Positions 1 to 12,800 of a stretch of 64,000 nucleotides of DNA are shown one piece after another. The stretch is taken from positions 78,849 through 142,848 of the forward strand of contig NMRA01000317.1 of assembly GCA_002633005.1 (NCBI GenBank), written 5' to 3'. The notes beneath the pieces are model-generated. The model did not search any database, had not been told where the DNA came from, and saw nothing but the letters and a program-made list of their open reading frames with translations. Numbering within the stretch: position 1 is the first letter of the stretch; the number at the start of each line of letters is the position of its first letter. A program made the position numbers and the translations under genes. This DNA is from Phoronis australis. Taxonomy: Eukaryota > Phoronida > Phoronidae.

Positions 1-627
1 TGTACTAAACACGTCTGAACAAAGGGTTTTTGGTCCTTGTTGAGAAGATAATTGATTATTACCTTGTGTGAATTCTGAATAGCTGAGCCCAGAATGTAAC
101 CATGGATACTCCTACAATCTGTTCATATGGTTGAATTAACTGTAGTGAACCTCTCCACATTGATGACAGTCAATGCTGTAGTAAACCATGTCATGGTGTT
201 CAACTTTCTTCATACTCTCCAAACCAAACTCACTGAGTGAGTTCCTTTGCTTTTCATTGAATTGAAGTTGATTACAAATTACTTGCGCTGGTGGTTGTAC
301 TGCCAAGATGGCTGACACTAGGCCGCCATTATAAACAAAGTTATTAGGCCTGGTTTGGTAAACCAATGAACACTATCAGGTCTTGTCCAGCTGAGAAATT
401 GTTATAATCTGAATAAGAAACAAGATGTGACCAATTTTGTAACAAAGAGTGACCTAAATAAACTGTTAGTTTTGACAGAAGGTGCATGTTTATTGTCACT
501 TTTAAAAACTTCACTCGGAGTTTAAGCAACATTCCGTGTCCAGGCTCATGTATATAGGGGTATCCTTGGTTATTTTACTAACTATGTCCAAAAAAGGCAT
601 TTCACAATCCTACCATGTGTTTTCTAG
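1..627 (+). other. Intron sequence before the first visible exon
   Basis: No exon, RNA gene or defined repeat was recognised. It must be intron, because exon a begins inside the PH-like domain. Confidence 0.6.
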
Positions 628-877
628 GAATACAACTCTAATGGTGAAATGATCAAATCTAAGCCACGTCGTATGATCATACTCAGTGATCTGTTGATCT
701 GCGCTACGGTGATGCACCGCGAATCTAGTGTAGATGCACCAGAAAGAACAACTGAGAAATATAGCATCAAGTGGCGTGTGCCCATACAGGAAGTGGAATA
801 CGTCGAGACAGCGGTCACATCACACATGCAAGTGAATATCTTTGGGGGAGCGGGTAGGACGACGCTGGTACATAAAG
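628..877 (+). CDS. ARHGEF10: ARHGEF10-like exon a (PH-like domain)
   Basis: Acceptor TTTCTAG precedes 628 and donor GTAAGG starts at 878. It reads EYNSNGEMIKSKPRRMIILS and continues to LVHK, leaving one base (G). KSKPRRMIILSDLLICATV and EKYSIKWRVPI are the beta strands expected in the PH-like domain after the DH domain. The preceding exon is outside the window. Confidence 0.88.
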
Positions 878-3800
878 GTAAGGAGGTGGGAAGTGGGGTG
901 GGGTATACAATGGAATGATTTGGAGCACTGTATTCCAAATTATGATGCCTTTCAGTGAATATTTGTTGAACACATAACAATGCTCAAAGATGAAAGTTTG
1001 TGAAAAACCTGCGTTTTTATGGGCAACTCACTGGGGTGTGCCGCATGCTGGCTCTGTGTTCCTAGTATGTGCCATTGCCTTGCATCTGAATGGGTCACGT
1101 ATTCTTGTAACCCTGTGTTGTTTTATCTATGCCTGCATGTTGATGAGACAAGAACAGTCACAAATCAAAGTACAGATGTCATGTTATTCATTAGTCATGT
1201 CTTTTGACCGTCTGTTTTATTTTTGCACTGCAATCGATTGTCAAAGATACAGATAGCTCGAGTGAATATCGTTGAAATTTTTGAATCGTGAACATTGTTG
1301 TGTGTTCAACGAATTTTGTCTACAGGAGGGGCTACGGCCAAATTATTCTTATTCCGAGGGGAACATCCAGAATGCTTTACTGCTGTTATTTGCCAGAAGC
1401 ATTGAAACTGAATTGCAGGAATCTCCTTTAGGTTAATTGTGTTCATTGCTTCAGTTACACCGTCTCTTGTTATTGCTAATTGTGTGTTCTGCGTGTTTCC
1501 TCAGAGGTCCACCAGGAGGAGCCAGTTCACCTGCATTCAGAAGTTAGCAACATGCTACATGATCGAGCAGTTCTGGCTCAGATTTCTGCGTTATCGAGTT
1601 CTCTCAAACTGGCTCACAAGGTACGATCAACTCGATGTCAAATTGCTATGCAAGCACAAAGTTACGCCTCAGTCATGTCCTTGTTATAGATTAATGGCAC
1701 GTACCCCACCCTGTATTCATATTGCAGCTCGTTTTTACCTCTCAGACTCACAAAGTTGGCCCAGTGTGTTATATTTAGATCATGAGTAATTATTTGCCTC
1801 TGAGGTACCACAAAAACAAACCTGGGTAAATTTTCAGACATGGTGCCGGTGAATGGGAAGTGCATCGGAGGTGGGTTAAGTGGTTCGGTTTTGCCTAGTT
1901 GCAATTATTATTCCTTAAACCGTCATCATGACCAGAAATGAGCGTATTATTTGTTAACAAGAATAAAGATTTGCTTTGACTCTTGCTGTTCATATTAATT
2001 TTGGGAACATATCAGGAACCCTGAGAAATGATAAATGTGACTCTGAAAGCAGGCCTAAATCCATAAGCCCAGGGACCTGCCGTGGAGTCACAATTAACGT
2101 AACTTTTTCCTACTGCTAGTTTTTCCAGAATCAGAAATTGCTTCTCGTCTTCATAAGGAACTAATTAAGACTATTTTTGTATTCAGTAAGTGGTTTAAAT
2201 CAAAAATTAGTTTTTGACAGGAAGCTGCTTCAGCTGCGTATCAGTTTCAATAAAAAAATGAAATATATGTGGGCACAATCAGCCATTAAGTCCTACATTG
2301 TCAGTTCACGACCATCAAGTTGATTAATATCAGTAATGATGGCTTAGTGTCGGCAACACTATGGGGAAGTCTGACTTGTGTGCCTAATGTAACAATAGGA
2401 CACTTGTCTAAATTATCTTAACACCCCCAGAGAATGTTGTTGGATTCGCAGTAGGGGAGGGTGTAATGGATTTTTCTAATTGAATTTGAAATAAAAATAT
2501 TCAAATGTTTTAGAAGTTAGTCAATGTCATAAAACAACAACTGCATTACGACTTTTTATCATTGTTGAGCTCCCTTAAATACGTTTTTTGAAGATATGTT
2601 ATTCTTAGAATTACTTTCAAATGGTCAAAATTATTGGTTTTCCAGAATTTCTCGGCTGATTTAATAGATGGATTATTGAAGGATTTACAGAAGACCATCT
2701 ATACCAAGACTGAACAGTTGAAGGTGTTAGAGGGCAGCACTATACAGTTGATCATTCCTGCCAAGTGAGTGAACAAAGCAGTCATTTACAACATACAGTC
2801 ATTTGGTCATTACTGCTAAGTGAGTGATCAAAGAATGCAATCTTTACACTATACAATTGATCATTCCTGCCAAGTGAGCGATCAAAAATAGCAGCCATTT
2901 ATGATCAGTTGATGGTTTGTGCCAAGTGAATGAACAGACAGCAGCCAATCGAACTAATTCTGGTCATCAATACTGGAAAGTTAATGAACAAACTTGGTAC
3001 AGATCATATTCATCATTCCTGTCTGGTGAACAAACAAAGATGGCAATCATTCGCTGTCTATAAAATTGTTCATTCCTGCCCAGAAAATGATCAAACATAG
3101 CAGTCATTTACATTGCACAGATGTTCATTATTGTCAAATATGTGAATTAATGTCACTTACTTTTTGTCTTTCTGTCAAGTAGCCTGTGTGTGTGTTTAAA
3201 GGGGAGCGTTACTTTTTTCAGTCAAGTAGTTTTTGTTCAATTTGGCATATGCTACCTTCTCTAAATTGTGTTTTGAATCTTTGTGTTGATTTTATTGCGC
3301 GCTTGTAGGGAATGCAGCTTAGCTAAACAGGTTGAAATTTTAGACAAAAGTCAGAACTTGTTCACTGTGTTGTCACTTCAGGTTTGAGAATCTACTATTT
3401 TTATTAACTTCATTTTGTATAGAAAACATCTGAAAATATTCAAAACACCTGGAATAGGAATTGAAATATGCCAAATTGATCTAAAAGGCCTTCAAAAAGG
3501 TGATGCTCCACATTAATACCTGTTTTGAAAAGTGTGGTTTGCTTTGTATATGTTTTAAATTGTAGTAAAATTGTAAAAAGGTTACGGAACATTGTAAACA
3601 CCTAAACTAATTTCGTAAAATAAAGCTGAGAGGAATGACATGAGTGCATTTTCAGCAGTACGTGAAGAGTTTGGTAGAAAGAAGAATCATACAATGTCCT
3701 GAGTTATTTAGCTTTTTGTCATCAGCTCTTCGTTTGTAACTGTTACCTAATGAACCTGGAATGAAGAACAGTTTTTGACTGCTAGAGGCGTGGCATTGTA

Positions 3801-6800
3801 CTCTTGAGCCTAGTATTGCTTGCTTATGTCGCGTGTTATAGTACGGCATTGCTTCATATTTCACGTAGAGGTGTTAAGTGTTTTTGGGAATCACGTAGTT
3901 GCAAGCAATAGGTCACCGCACTCTCTACTCTCCTGTTGGTTCTAGTGAACAGAAAAGAAGCAGATCGCACGATCAGACCGCACATGGACCGCACCACAAG
4001 AAGTATTTAGTCAATAGGTGATCAACTGCTGTTTCTAAAATTTGTGAAGTGTTTGCTTGCTTCTCTGTCTGTACCATCAATTCGTGTCTGTTATTTTTCA
4101 ATGAGGTGGTTGTTTCGTGTTCTTGTCGTCTGCTGCTTTGTCTGTCTGTCTGTCTGTCTGTTGTTTCTGTTTTCATCTTGTCTGTGCAAGTTTGCTGGAA
4201 TATTTTATACACACGCTGTGTCATTTAGTTGGCCCCTTCTAAGATAATGTAGAAGAGTTTACATGAGAAAGATTCATGAATTTCTTAAATGAACTCTCTG
4301 ATGTGTAATATGATAGTGCGAAAATTGGAAATATTAGAAATCAGTCAATGTTATCGCCATCTGTTTATGCCGATTTGGCTTTTATGTGCATCAAACATTT
4401 GTTTGGTTCTTTGGATTAAGGATTGTTTATCTGCTAAGCAAGCTTATTGCTTCAAAGGAGAATATGCCTTTTATGCCTTTATACTTTGCGATTAATTTCT
4501 CTACGTCTTTGATGATTGTCTTTGCTGTTGTTCAGTGTTATTTGTTTGTTAACCCATTATTACTTCTGGGTCTGTTTCATGAAAGTGACTTCAGACTGAA
4601 ATTTGGTCTTACGCTTCTATTTCACTATTGCTAAGAAAAGTTTAGCCACGCAATTGTGAGCGCTTCGCTGTCCAGAAATAATTTATACCAGTTATCTACG
4701 ACCGTAACTTGTTATGTGTAACGCTCTCAGAGACTTTGGACTTTAACACGAGTAGGATTTAATTATTTTTTCGAAAATAATTGTGTGGGACGTGAGACCA
4801 AAATAATTTTGATCTTCAGTCTAGTCACTTTTAATGAAAGAGACCCCTGGCTGCTCTCTCATAGTGTTATCACTGCAGCTTCAGTCCATGAAGTGTGTCA
4901 ACCTATGGTTTCTTGTGTTTCCCAGACTCTCGCATGCCACTGCTGCTTATAGCATGTCAAATTAAAGCATCTACACCAATGTAAGTGGACACTTATATGT
5001 TTCCCATTTCGCTTGCCTGGTACGGTGAATTGCATGGAGTCGTGGAGGAGATTTCAATTCCCTCATTTAATTACTCTAGGCATGTGTAAGAGAAACCATA
5101 AAAATGTCCTTGGAACAATTTGTCATTTCTTCATAAAATGAACTTTGCGTGTTGTGTTCTTAGTTAAGTACTCATCGGCCTAGTTTTACTTGAGGGAATA
5201 AAAACATTAATGATTATAATAACAAGTTTGAGCTTGGAATATGGTAAAATCTCAGTAATTTTGAACTCAATTTGGTGGACAAGTAAAATTAAAGATTTTT
5301 GATTTTTTCTATGAAAGATAGCAATAAATTTGTGCTTTCACATGTTCAAGGCCTGTACCATAGCAACCACCAGACAATAGTTTGAAAAATTGTGTTTGGA
5401 CATTTACAACATTGTTTGAAGCCTTTGAAAAACAAAAAAGTAATTGGTAATTGTTTTTGTCCAGAAGCTGTGAAATTTTACCATACTACCCAGTTTGAAT
5501 TCTCCAAATCTTTTTGTATCAGCGACATGCTTTTAGTAACTTCAGTCGTACGTTCTTTTCTTCCAGATCAACTAGTACAGTACGCTATTTCTTCCGTACA
5601 CCCTCTCCTGGCTTGAAGCGTGATTGGGTGCTGGACTTCCAGGCTAGCAAACTTGCTCTTGGTAAGCACACGGAGTGGTATTCAGCACCAGGTTGATCTC
5701 AGGGATGGGTGTTTTTAAAAAATGTCTACCTCTCTCCATCGATCAATTGTTTGTTGTATAACATCAGCGGCATTCTTCAACAATAGCCTACTCAGGATCT
5801 CCAAACTAAAGATCCCCCATCAGCGAAGGAACTTTTTCAGAAATACCTAGTGTATTCTACATAAAACTTTGGTGTTGTTTCAGCATGAAAGGGCTTTCTT
5901 TTGTCATCAATTTTTTCTGTGGGCAACGGATTAACAGTTATCCCCGCATGCTGTGTGACTTTTTTGCCTTTAGTAATCTCCTAAAAATGTGTTTTTTATT
6001 TTTTAAATTTTAGACTTGAAAAACCGCCCTGCCTGGGTTTTCCCTGAGAGTACAATCACAACTGTCAACGCATTGTCCGAGGTGCCTCTGTTTTTCAAAC
6101 CCCTGCCAACAGATGTCACTAGGCTTTACACAAAAGTGAGTACCACTATTGCTAAGAATGGCAAGCTTGGTAACATCTATTAGTCTTGCTTTGGTTCTGT
6201 GTTCCTATTTTCTAGTCCCTTCTCAAGACTGTAGGTTGGTTGATGGTTTCATGATAGATATTTAGAAAGTGATGCCAACACAGATTGTCGGTCTTTGTGG
6301 TGGGCGTAATTACATGGCCAATAATTAGGTAGTCACCAGGCATTCAACTTGTTTTCAAGTGCATTTCCTAGGTCACATTTTGCTTGTTCATTAAACTCCA
6401 CTCATTCAATTAATGACATCAATGTGAAAGTGAATTATTGGCGAGCGCAGCTGTACTCAGAACATCGATTCCTAAATTGCTCTTGACTGTGCTTGTATGA
6501 TATATTTTTCCAGATCAGCTGTGGCTTACCGTTATACATCGTGAAGTCTGACTTGGAACTGCAACACTTGTGGATATGCAGTAGTTTACCTGACAGGGGT
6601 CAAGTCACTGTGCTGTCAATGTGCTCCAACAAACCACACATACTGCAATCATTTCAAGGTGAGTGGGTGGAGTCATGATGGGGGTGGAGTCATGGTGTGG
6701 GTGGAGTCATAGTGGGGGTGGAGTCATCGTGGGGGTGGAGTCAAAATTTTTGTGGAGTGAAGGTGTGGGTGGAATCAAAATTTGAGCCGTTGGTGAAGTA

Positions 6801-9800
6801 GCAATTTTTAAATGTATTTTTGTTGTGAGTAAAGTCTTGGTGTGAGTTTGTCACAATGCAGGTGTAATCACAATTTGACTGAAGGCTGTCAATGTGCTCC
6901 AACAAACCACACATACTGCAATCCTTTCAAGGTGAGTGGGTGGAGTCACGAGGTGGGTGGAGTAAGAGTGCGGGTGGAGTTGCAGTTTGAATTGTGTGGG
7001 TTGTGTCGTGGTGTGGGTTATGTCGTGCGAGTTGAATGTGTTTGGATTGAGTGTTGTGTTATGAGATTCGGAGGGGTCACAGTTTATGCACCCTTATATA
7101 CATATGTGGGCACGTTATGCCTTCATCGCTTTTTATTCAGCGTCTACTGCTTTATCTCTAAAACCCCCGTATGGTTGTTTGTGAAATTTCGCAGTCCTGT
7201 TCTTATCTTGAAGGAGATGAGCAAATTTTGGAATGGATTTGACCTCTGTCATGCCCCCTAGTGGCAATTCATTTTTTACGTTAGCCTGTATATCTACTGC
7301 AGAGTTCCTTCTAGTTGACAGATGTTCGTGAATTTTGGCAAAGAGGATCAATGAAACGACAACAATTGCCTTGTTTCAGATGTATTTGACTTATGCTGCA
7401 CCCCTTTTGTCGGTTTTATTTCGTGCATTAATACGATGTTTATAAACGCCCCTGGAAGCATGCTTTTTGCGGTTTAGTAGTGGGCGCATTTCAACGCTTA
7501 GTGTCAGTCTCCTGTACTTTATCAAACTGGGGTAAATGACCTTTATACTTACGGTGAATCATTTTTATAATGCATTCCATTTTGATGTCTGATAACTGAA
7601 TCTGACAACTACATCATGAGACTAATGGAAGACAGGCTATCACTTTATTGATCAGGCTGTGTTTTGACTAATTTCTGATTTGTTTTTCTGTTTTTGTCAT
7701 TAGGGGCGTATATTAGTGCTATTTCCATTTAGACCAGAATTCTACGGTGGGTTTAAGACAGATGTTAGCCATGGCGTATCAACGACAGCTCAATTTGGTG
7801 AAAAAATAGCCACATTGTAGTTTTAATTATTTTCTTACCATTGGCTTAAAAGTCTGCGTGCTCGAGCGCATGTTCTTCTATTTTTAACCTGATCAATGTC
7901 CTGTTATATCACCTTGTCATAGCATCTGCATGCATTTTTCCTTTTTTCTGTTCTTCTAAAGATTTTCTGTATGCTTCATTTTTTCTGAAAACATAAAAGA
8001 ACAAATTTCAACAAAAACTTTTTTAGTTAAAATATGTTACCAAATGGTGTTCCTTAAACATAATATCGATTTCTTCAAAAGTAAATGTTATCTGTTTTAG
8101 AAATTTTAAGTTTAATCCTGAAATTTGTGGTGTTACACCCCAGAGTGTCATGGGAAGTTGAATGATTTTGAATTTCGATGAATAAACTTGGAGAAATTGA
8201 TAATAAATAATGCAAGTACATGCAGGGTTATCATTTGATAGGAAATTTCTCTATTTTTGTCGTCAATGAATTTTTCTGTGGTGAAAATGAAGGAATATGC
8301 ATACATTTTTGCCACCTGTTAGTTTTATTTAATTATTTATTAATGTAATATTTACAATGAGGGTATCCCCCAGGTCACACTGCTTTCCATGGGGGCCCTC
8401 AGTTTGTGGCATTGTTTATATGAAGTTATATAGTTATGAACATAAACATTGGTGTGTTTGTCAGAATATTTTACAATTTGGTTGTTGTGTAAAATGTATC
8501 TTTTGTTTTATTGTTCTTTCAATAGCCTTCTTGTGTTTGATCGACCTTATTGGTTCTTTTCGTAGCATGTGATGAAGCCATTACATGTGCAGAATTAGTT
8601 CCCGGTCATGCTGTTGCCATGACGGTGGATGGCTTTGATGATGACACAGTATGGATGGGGACTGTGGCCAAGAGGTAAGTCACTGACCAGTGGAGCCATC
8701 TAGTGGTGGTTTCACATGAAGGCTGTGTGATGTACTTCAGTTATCTTACATTGGGTATATCAGATATAATGTGCACACGTTTGAGAACCAGACTGATGCC
8801 GGTTATTCAGTGGAGAAAACTGGTTCTTACAATGCAGACACGTAACATTCTACCATTACCTTGCATTGTACATTTTAGTAATCAACAAAAATATGTATTT
8901 TAAGTCTTCTCGTAATTGGAAAGTGTGCAAACTAAACAAAAAATACGCGGACAGCCATCGACAGGAAATAAATTATGCGTGGTTTCAGAATACGACTATT
9001 TTACTTTACAAACTGGCCATTATACATTCTTAGTGACTACAGGCGCTATAAACTGGACGTGCTATTATCAGCGATTTGAATAGGTTAATCCAGTAAAAAA
9101 CAAAAAAGTGAGAACAAATGTCTTGATTCAGTAGGCAACTCTGATCTTTTCTTGACTGCATCGTCTTTTTGGTGTGAATCTCATGCAGTTTGCTGAACAA
9201 AGACTTGCAGATTGCCCAAGAATTTTGACCGCCCCAGGTGAGTTGTACAACCTCACTTTTAGGGAGGTAGAAATGTTGCTTTTTTGATACATGCAAAATT
9301 TCATTATGTAGCGTGTTAAACATGACTCAGAAGTGGAGAAAATCGAAGCAAATCGTTTGTGAGTAATTTAATGTTTCTGATATTTTTGATTTTTCAAATG
9401 TTACCATGACCACCGACACACCATATAGAAATTTTGAAGGTTCATATCTTAGGCTTACACAGGTAAACTCTACCGTATATTGCATTTTTCTTTGATGAAT
9501 TACTTTTGGCCGCGGATGCAGTTCCACTTACTGTTTGTTATTCATTCTCCTTGAATAAAATCCCAAGGTCATTTCTATTAGATTTCAAATTGTGTGATTT
9601 TTTTAAAAATATGAATATAGGTCAGAGAAATAAACTCAAGTGTACTGTCACCACTATGAAATTATGAAGACCTCTGAAGTTTTATCACGCGCTACGTTTG
9701 GTCAAGTTTCATTGAAAATGTGTGCATGTAATGCTCCTTGTTCTACTGTACGGAATAAAAAGATGGCCGACAGTGAATTCTGTAGAATAACTAACTTATC

Positions 9801-12800
9801 TGTTCGTGTGCAGATGCACTATGATCTTTTTTGTACCTTAATATATAAATGAAGAATTGACGGCTAAAATGATACAAAAATTTGAAAGTGGTCAAAAATT
9901 CTAAATTCAATTATTGTATAATTATGCAGTAAAATTTCACCAATTTAGGACACAATATGGACGAGAATGAAATTATTTTTTCTCATTTTTTTCATAAAAG
10001 ATGCGTAGCTTCAAATTACTGCTTTACCATGTTCAAGTGCTGTACCATAGCTATAACTAGGAAACATTTTGATTAATTTTGGATATTCACAACAATGTTA
10101 GAAGGCGTTGAAAAGTGAGAATAAGGTCAATTTTGCCAATTATTTTTGTCCCAAAATGGAGAGATTTTGCTTTACCTTCCTTACAGTTTTCATCCTGAGA
10201 ACAAAAACCTAATATGAACTTATTTCTTAATCATGAATTTTTATCAAAATGAGTTACCAGGTAACCCATATCTTCTAGAATATTTTTATTGGCTTGTCAT
10301 GCCGCACCTTGTGACATTTAAGGTAACCGATATAACTGGGCTGTCGTTATTTCCCGCCAGTTGACCGAATTCAGATAATGACACCTGTAAGGATTTTATT
10401 ATTTTATAATTATTCTTACTGAGAACGACAGTTATGAGGTTATTTCCAGCCAGCCAGGCACCTGATAGTTCTGCATGACTAGTCAATAAACTGTGTTAAT
10501 TGTTATCATGGCTTCTCCCCAATGGAGGAACACATCACTAGGGAAAAATAAGTTAAACTATCATATCAATAAATCATCTCAAATATAATATACAGATCCG
10601 TGTAAGCGTTTAGAATTAATGAGCCTGGTGCTACAATTTTGTGTGCTGATCTTGACATGGTCATGTTACAGTACACGCCAAAAGTATTAAGACAAAAAGG
10701 CACAGAATTCCCCATCCTGATGATTGGGCTGAAGTATAATTCATCGTCTTAGAAGTCTAACTTCCCTCACGACAGACAATGAAGGGATGTTAACAGGGAA
10801 TGTTAAGGAGGTGGCTAAGTCATTCCGTAATTTGAATTCTCCCATCATAATAGTCATTCCCAGCTTTTTATGCGCCCACATATTTATATGTGGACGCATT
10901 ATGCGGTCATCTCCATCAGTCCGTCTGGCGTCCGTCCAACCGGCGTCCACTGCTCTCTCTCCAAAACACCTTGACGTATGTTCATGAAATTTTGCATGTG
11001 TTCCTCCTGTGGTTGGGACAGCATGACCGAATTTTCGGACCGATCCGACTACCGGTGTGCCCCCTAGTGGCAATTTTAGTTTTTACATTTACCTCTGTAT
11101 CTTCAAATGTCCTGAACGGATTTTCATAATATTTAGTATATAGGCACCTATTAGTGAGATGACACTATCCTCCCGTTTTCAGATGGATTTGACGTAGTTT
11201 GTGCCACCTAGTGGCCATTTTTACTGTTTTTGCGTCCACCCCTCTATCAACCAAACCGCTCAAAGGATGATTGTGAAAATTGGCATGTATGTTCTTACTA
11301 TGAAGTGGACAGCTGACAATGATTTTCCGATGACTTCGACTACTGTGGCATCTCCTAGTGGCAGTTTTTTTTTTCGCCTATGGCTGTAACCCCTAAACTT
11401 TTCGCAGGATCATTACTAAATTTAGTAAATATATTTATATGATGTTAACAACGAAGGACGACGACTTTCAGACGGATCTGACTACTGGTGTGCCACCTAG
11501 TATGTTCAAAGGTCCTCAAGGCAAACAGGCATCTGGTAATGAGATGACGCTATCTCTCCGTTTTCAGATGGATTCGACCTAGTTTGCACCACCTAGTGGC
11601 CATTTTTACTGTTTTTGAGTCTGCTTTTTGGCGTCCACTCGTTTATCAACCAAACCGCTTTCAGGATAATTGTGAAAATTTACATGTATGTTTTTATTAT
11701 GAAGTGGACAGCTAACGACGATTTTCCGATGAGTTCGACTACTTTGGCGCCTCTTAGTGGCAGTTTTGTTTTTTGTGCTCATGGCTGTATCTATTGAACC
11801 ATTTGCAGGATCTTTACTTAATTTAGCAAGTATATTTAACTGATGTTGACAATGGATGACGACGACTTTCGGACGTATTTGACAAGTGGTGTGCCCCTAG
11901 TGGCAATTTTAGTTTTTACGTTTACCAGTCTGTATCTTCAAAGGTCCTCAACAGATTTTCATAAAAATTTTAATATAGGCATCTATTGGTGAGACGAGGC
12001 TATCATCCTGTTTTGGGATGGAATCGGGGTATTTTCACCACCTGGTGGCCATTTTTTGCTGTTTTCAAATCTTGTTTTTGGCGTTCACCCCTCGATCAAC
12101 CAAATCATTCTAGGGATGGTTTTGAAAATTGGCGTATATGTTTTCAGTGTGAAGAGGACGTTTGATGATGGCGACTGTCTACTGTGGCGCCTCCTAGTAG
12201 TAGTTTGGTTTTGTTTTGCGCCCATGGCTGTATCTCCAAAACCCACTGCAGGATCTTTATTAAATTTAGTAAGTGAATTTAACTGAAGATAACAGACGAC
12301 GACTTTCAGGCAGATGGAATGGACACTGTGCCCCACAAGTGGCAATTTCATTTTGTTCTATTTTCCTTTGTTTCTCTGTAGGTCCTTGACAGATTTTTCT
12401 GAAATATGGCATGTTCCCATTTTTGGATGGAGTGTACGTTTTTGCGCCATCTAGTGGCTATTTTTATGATACAAATAAATAACCCCAAAAGCACACCATT
12501 TGCGATGCATTCGTGGGCGCATTTCAACGCTCCGCGTTGCTCTTGTTGTTGTTAGTAGAATTGGTCGTCATGACGTGGAAATGATAGCTAGTCTGATTAC
12601 TTTCGTCTTTGTGTTGTATGTGCTGACATCTTTGTGTTGCACACTGTGGGTGCATATCAACACTGTCTTGTCGTTTCTCTAGCTCGTGTCGTTTCTCTAG
12701 CTCGTGTCGTTTCTCTAGCTCATGTTTTTGTCTTGAGTTATATTATAGGCACTTAAATATGTCACCTCAACTGAGCTGACACAAATATTGCGAAGGGTGT

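Larger units (their letters stand above)
2765..5566 (+). other. Intron between exons c and d
   Basis: It holds the exon-edge tandem array, a TCTG microsatellite, a GGGTCTGTTTCATG-type element and a GTAAAATCTC-type element, listed separately. The remainder shows nothing I can support. Confidence 0.65.
6659..8565 (+). other. Intron between exons f and g
   Basis: It contains the exon-tail duplication and G-rich minisatellite, and the short copy of the CTAGTGG element. About 7500-8560 is AT-rich intron with nothing recognised. Confidence 0.65.
10866..12550 (+). mobile_element. CTAGTGG element, long copy with ~144-bp repeated core
   Basis: It starts TTTTATGCGCCCACATATTT and ends CGTGGGCGCATTTCAACGCT, so ATGCGCCCAC and GTGGGCGCAT form a 10-base inverted end pair. 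CTAGTGG-like words recur at 11064, 11208, 11355, 11497, 11593, 11754, 11897, 12042, 12194, 12336 and 12451; most spacings are 142-152. No long open frame. Short ends around a tandem core resemble pearl/HINE elements of marine invertebrates by analogy only. Confidence 0.8.

Noticed and set aside
1326-1410. Possible extra exon after TACAG reading GLRPNYSYSEGEHPE
   Set aside because: The frame stops at TGA before any donor, and exon a joins exon b directly in phase without it.
6885-6931. Possible alternative exon copied from exon f
   Set aside because: There is no pyrimidine tract or convincing acceptor, and in the phase required the reading frame is wrong. Treated as a decoy donor only.
11201-12286. 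Recurrent short frames (such as MKWTADNDFPM) in the CTAGTGG elements as a degenerate protein repeat
   Set aside because: The similarity between frames follows the ~144-bp DNA unit, frames are broken in every copy, and no codon-level conservation is apparent by eye.
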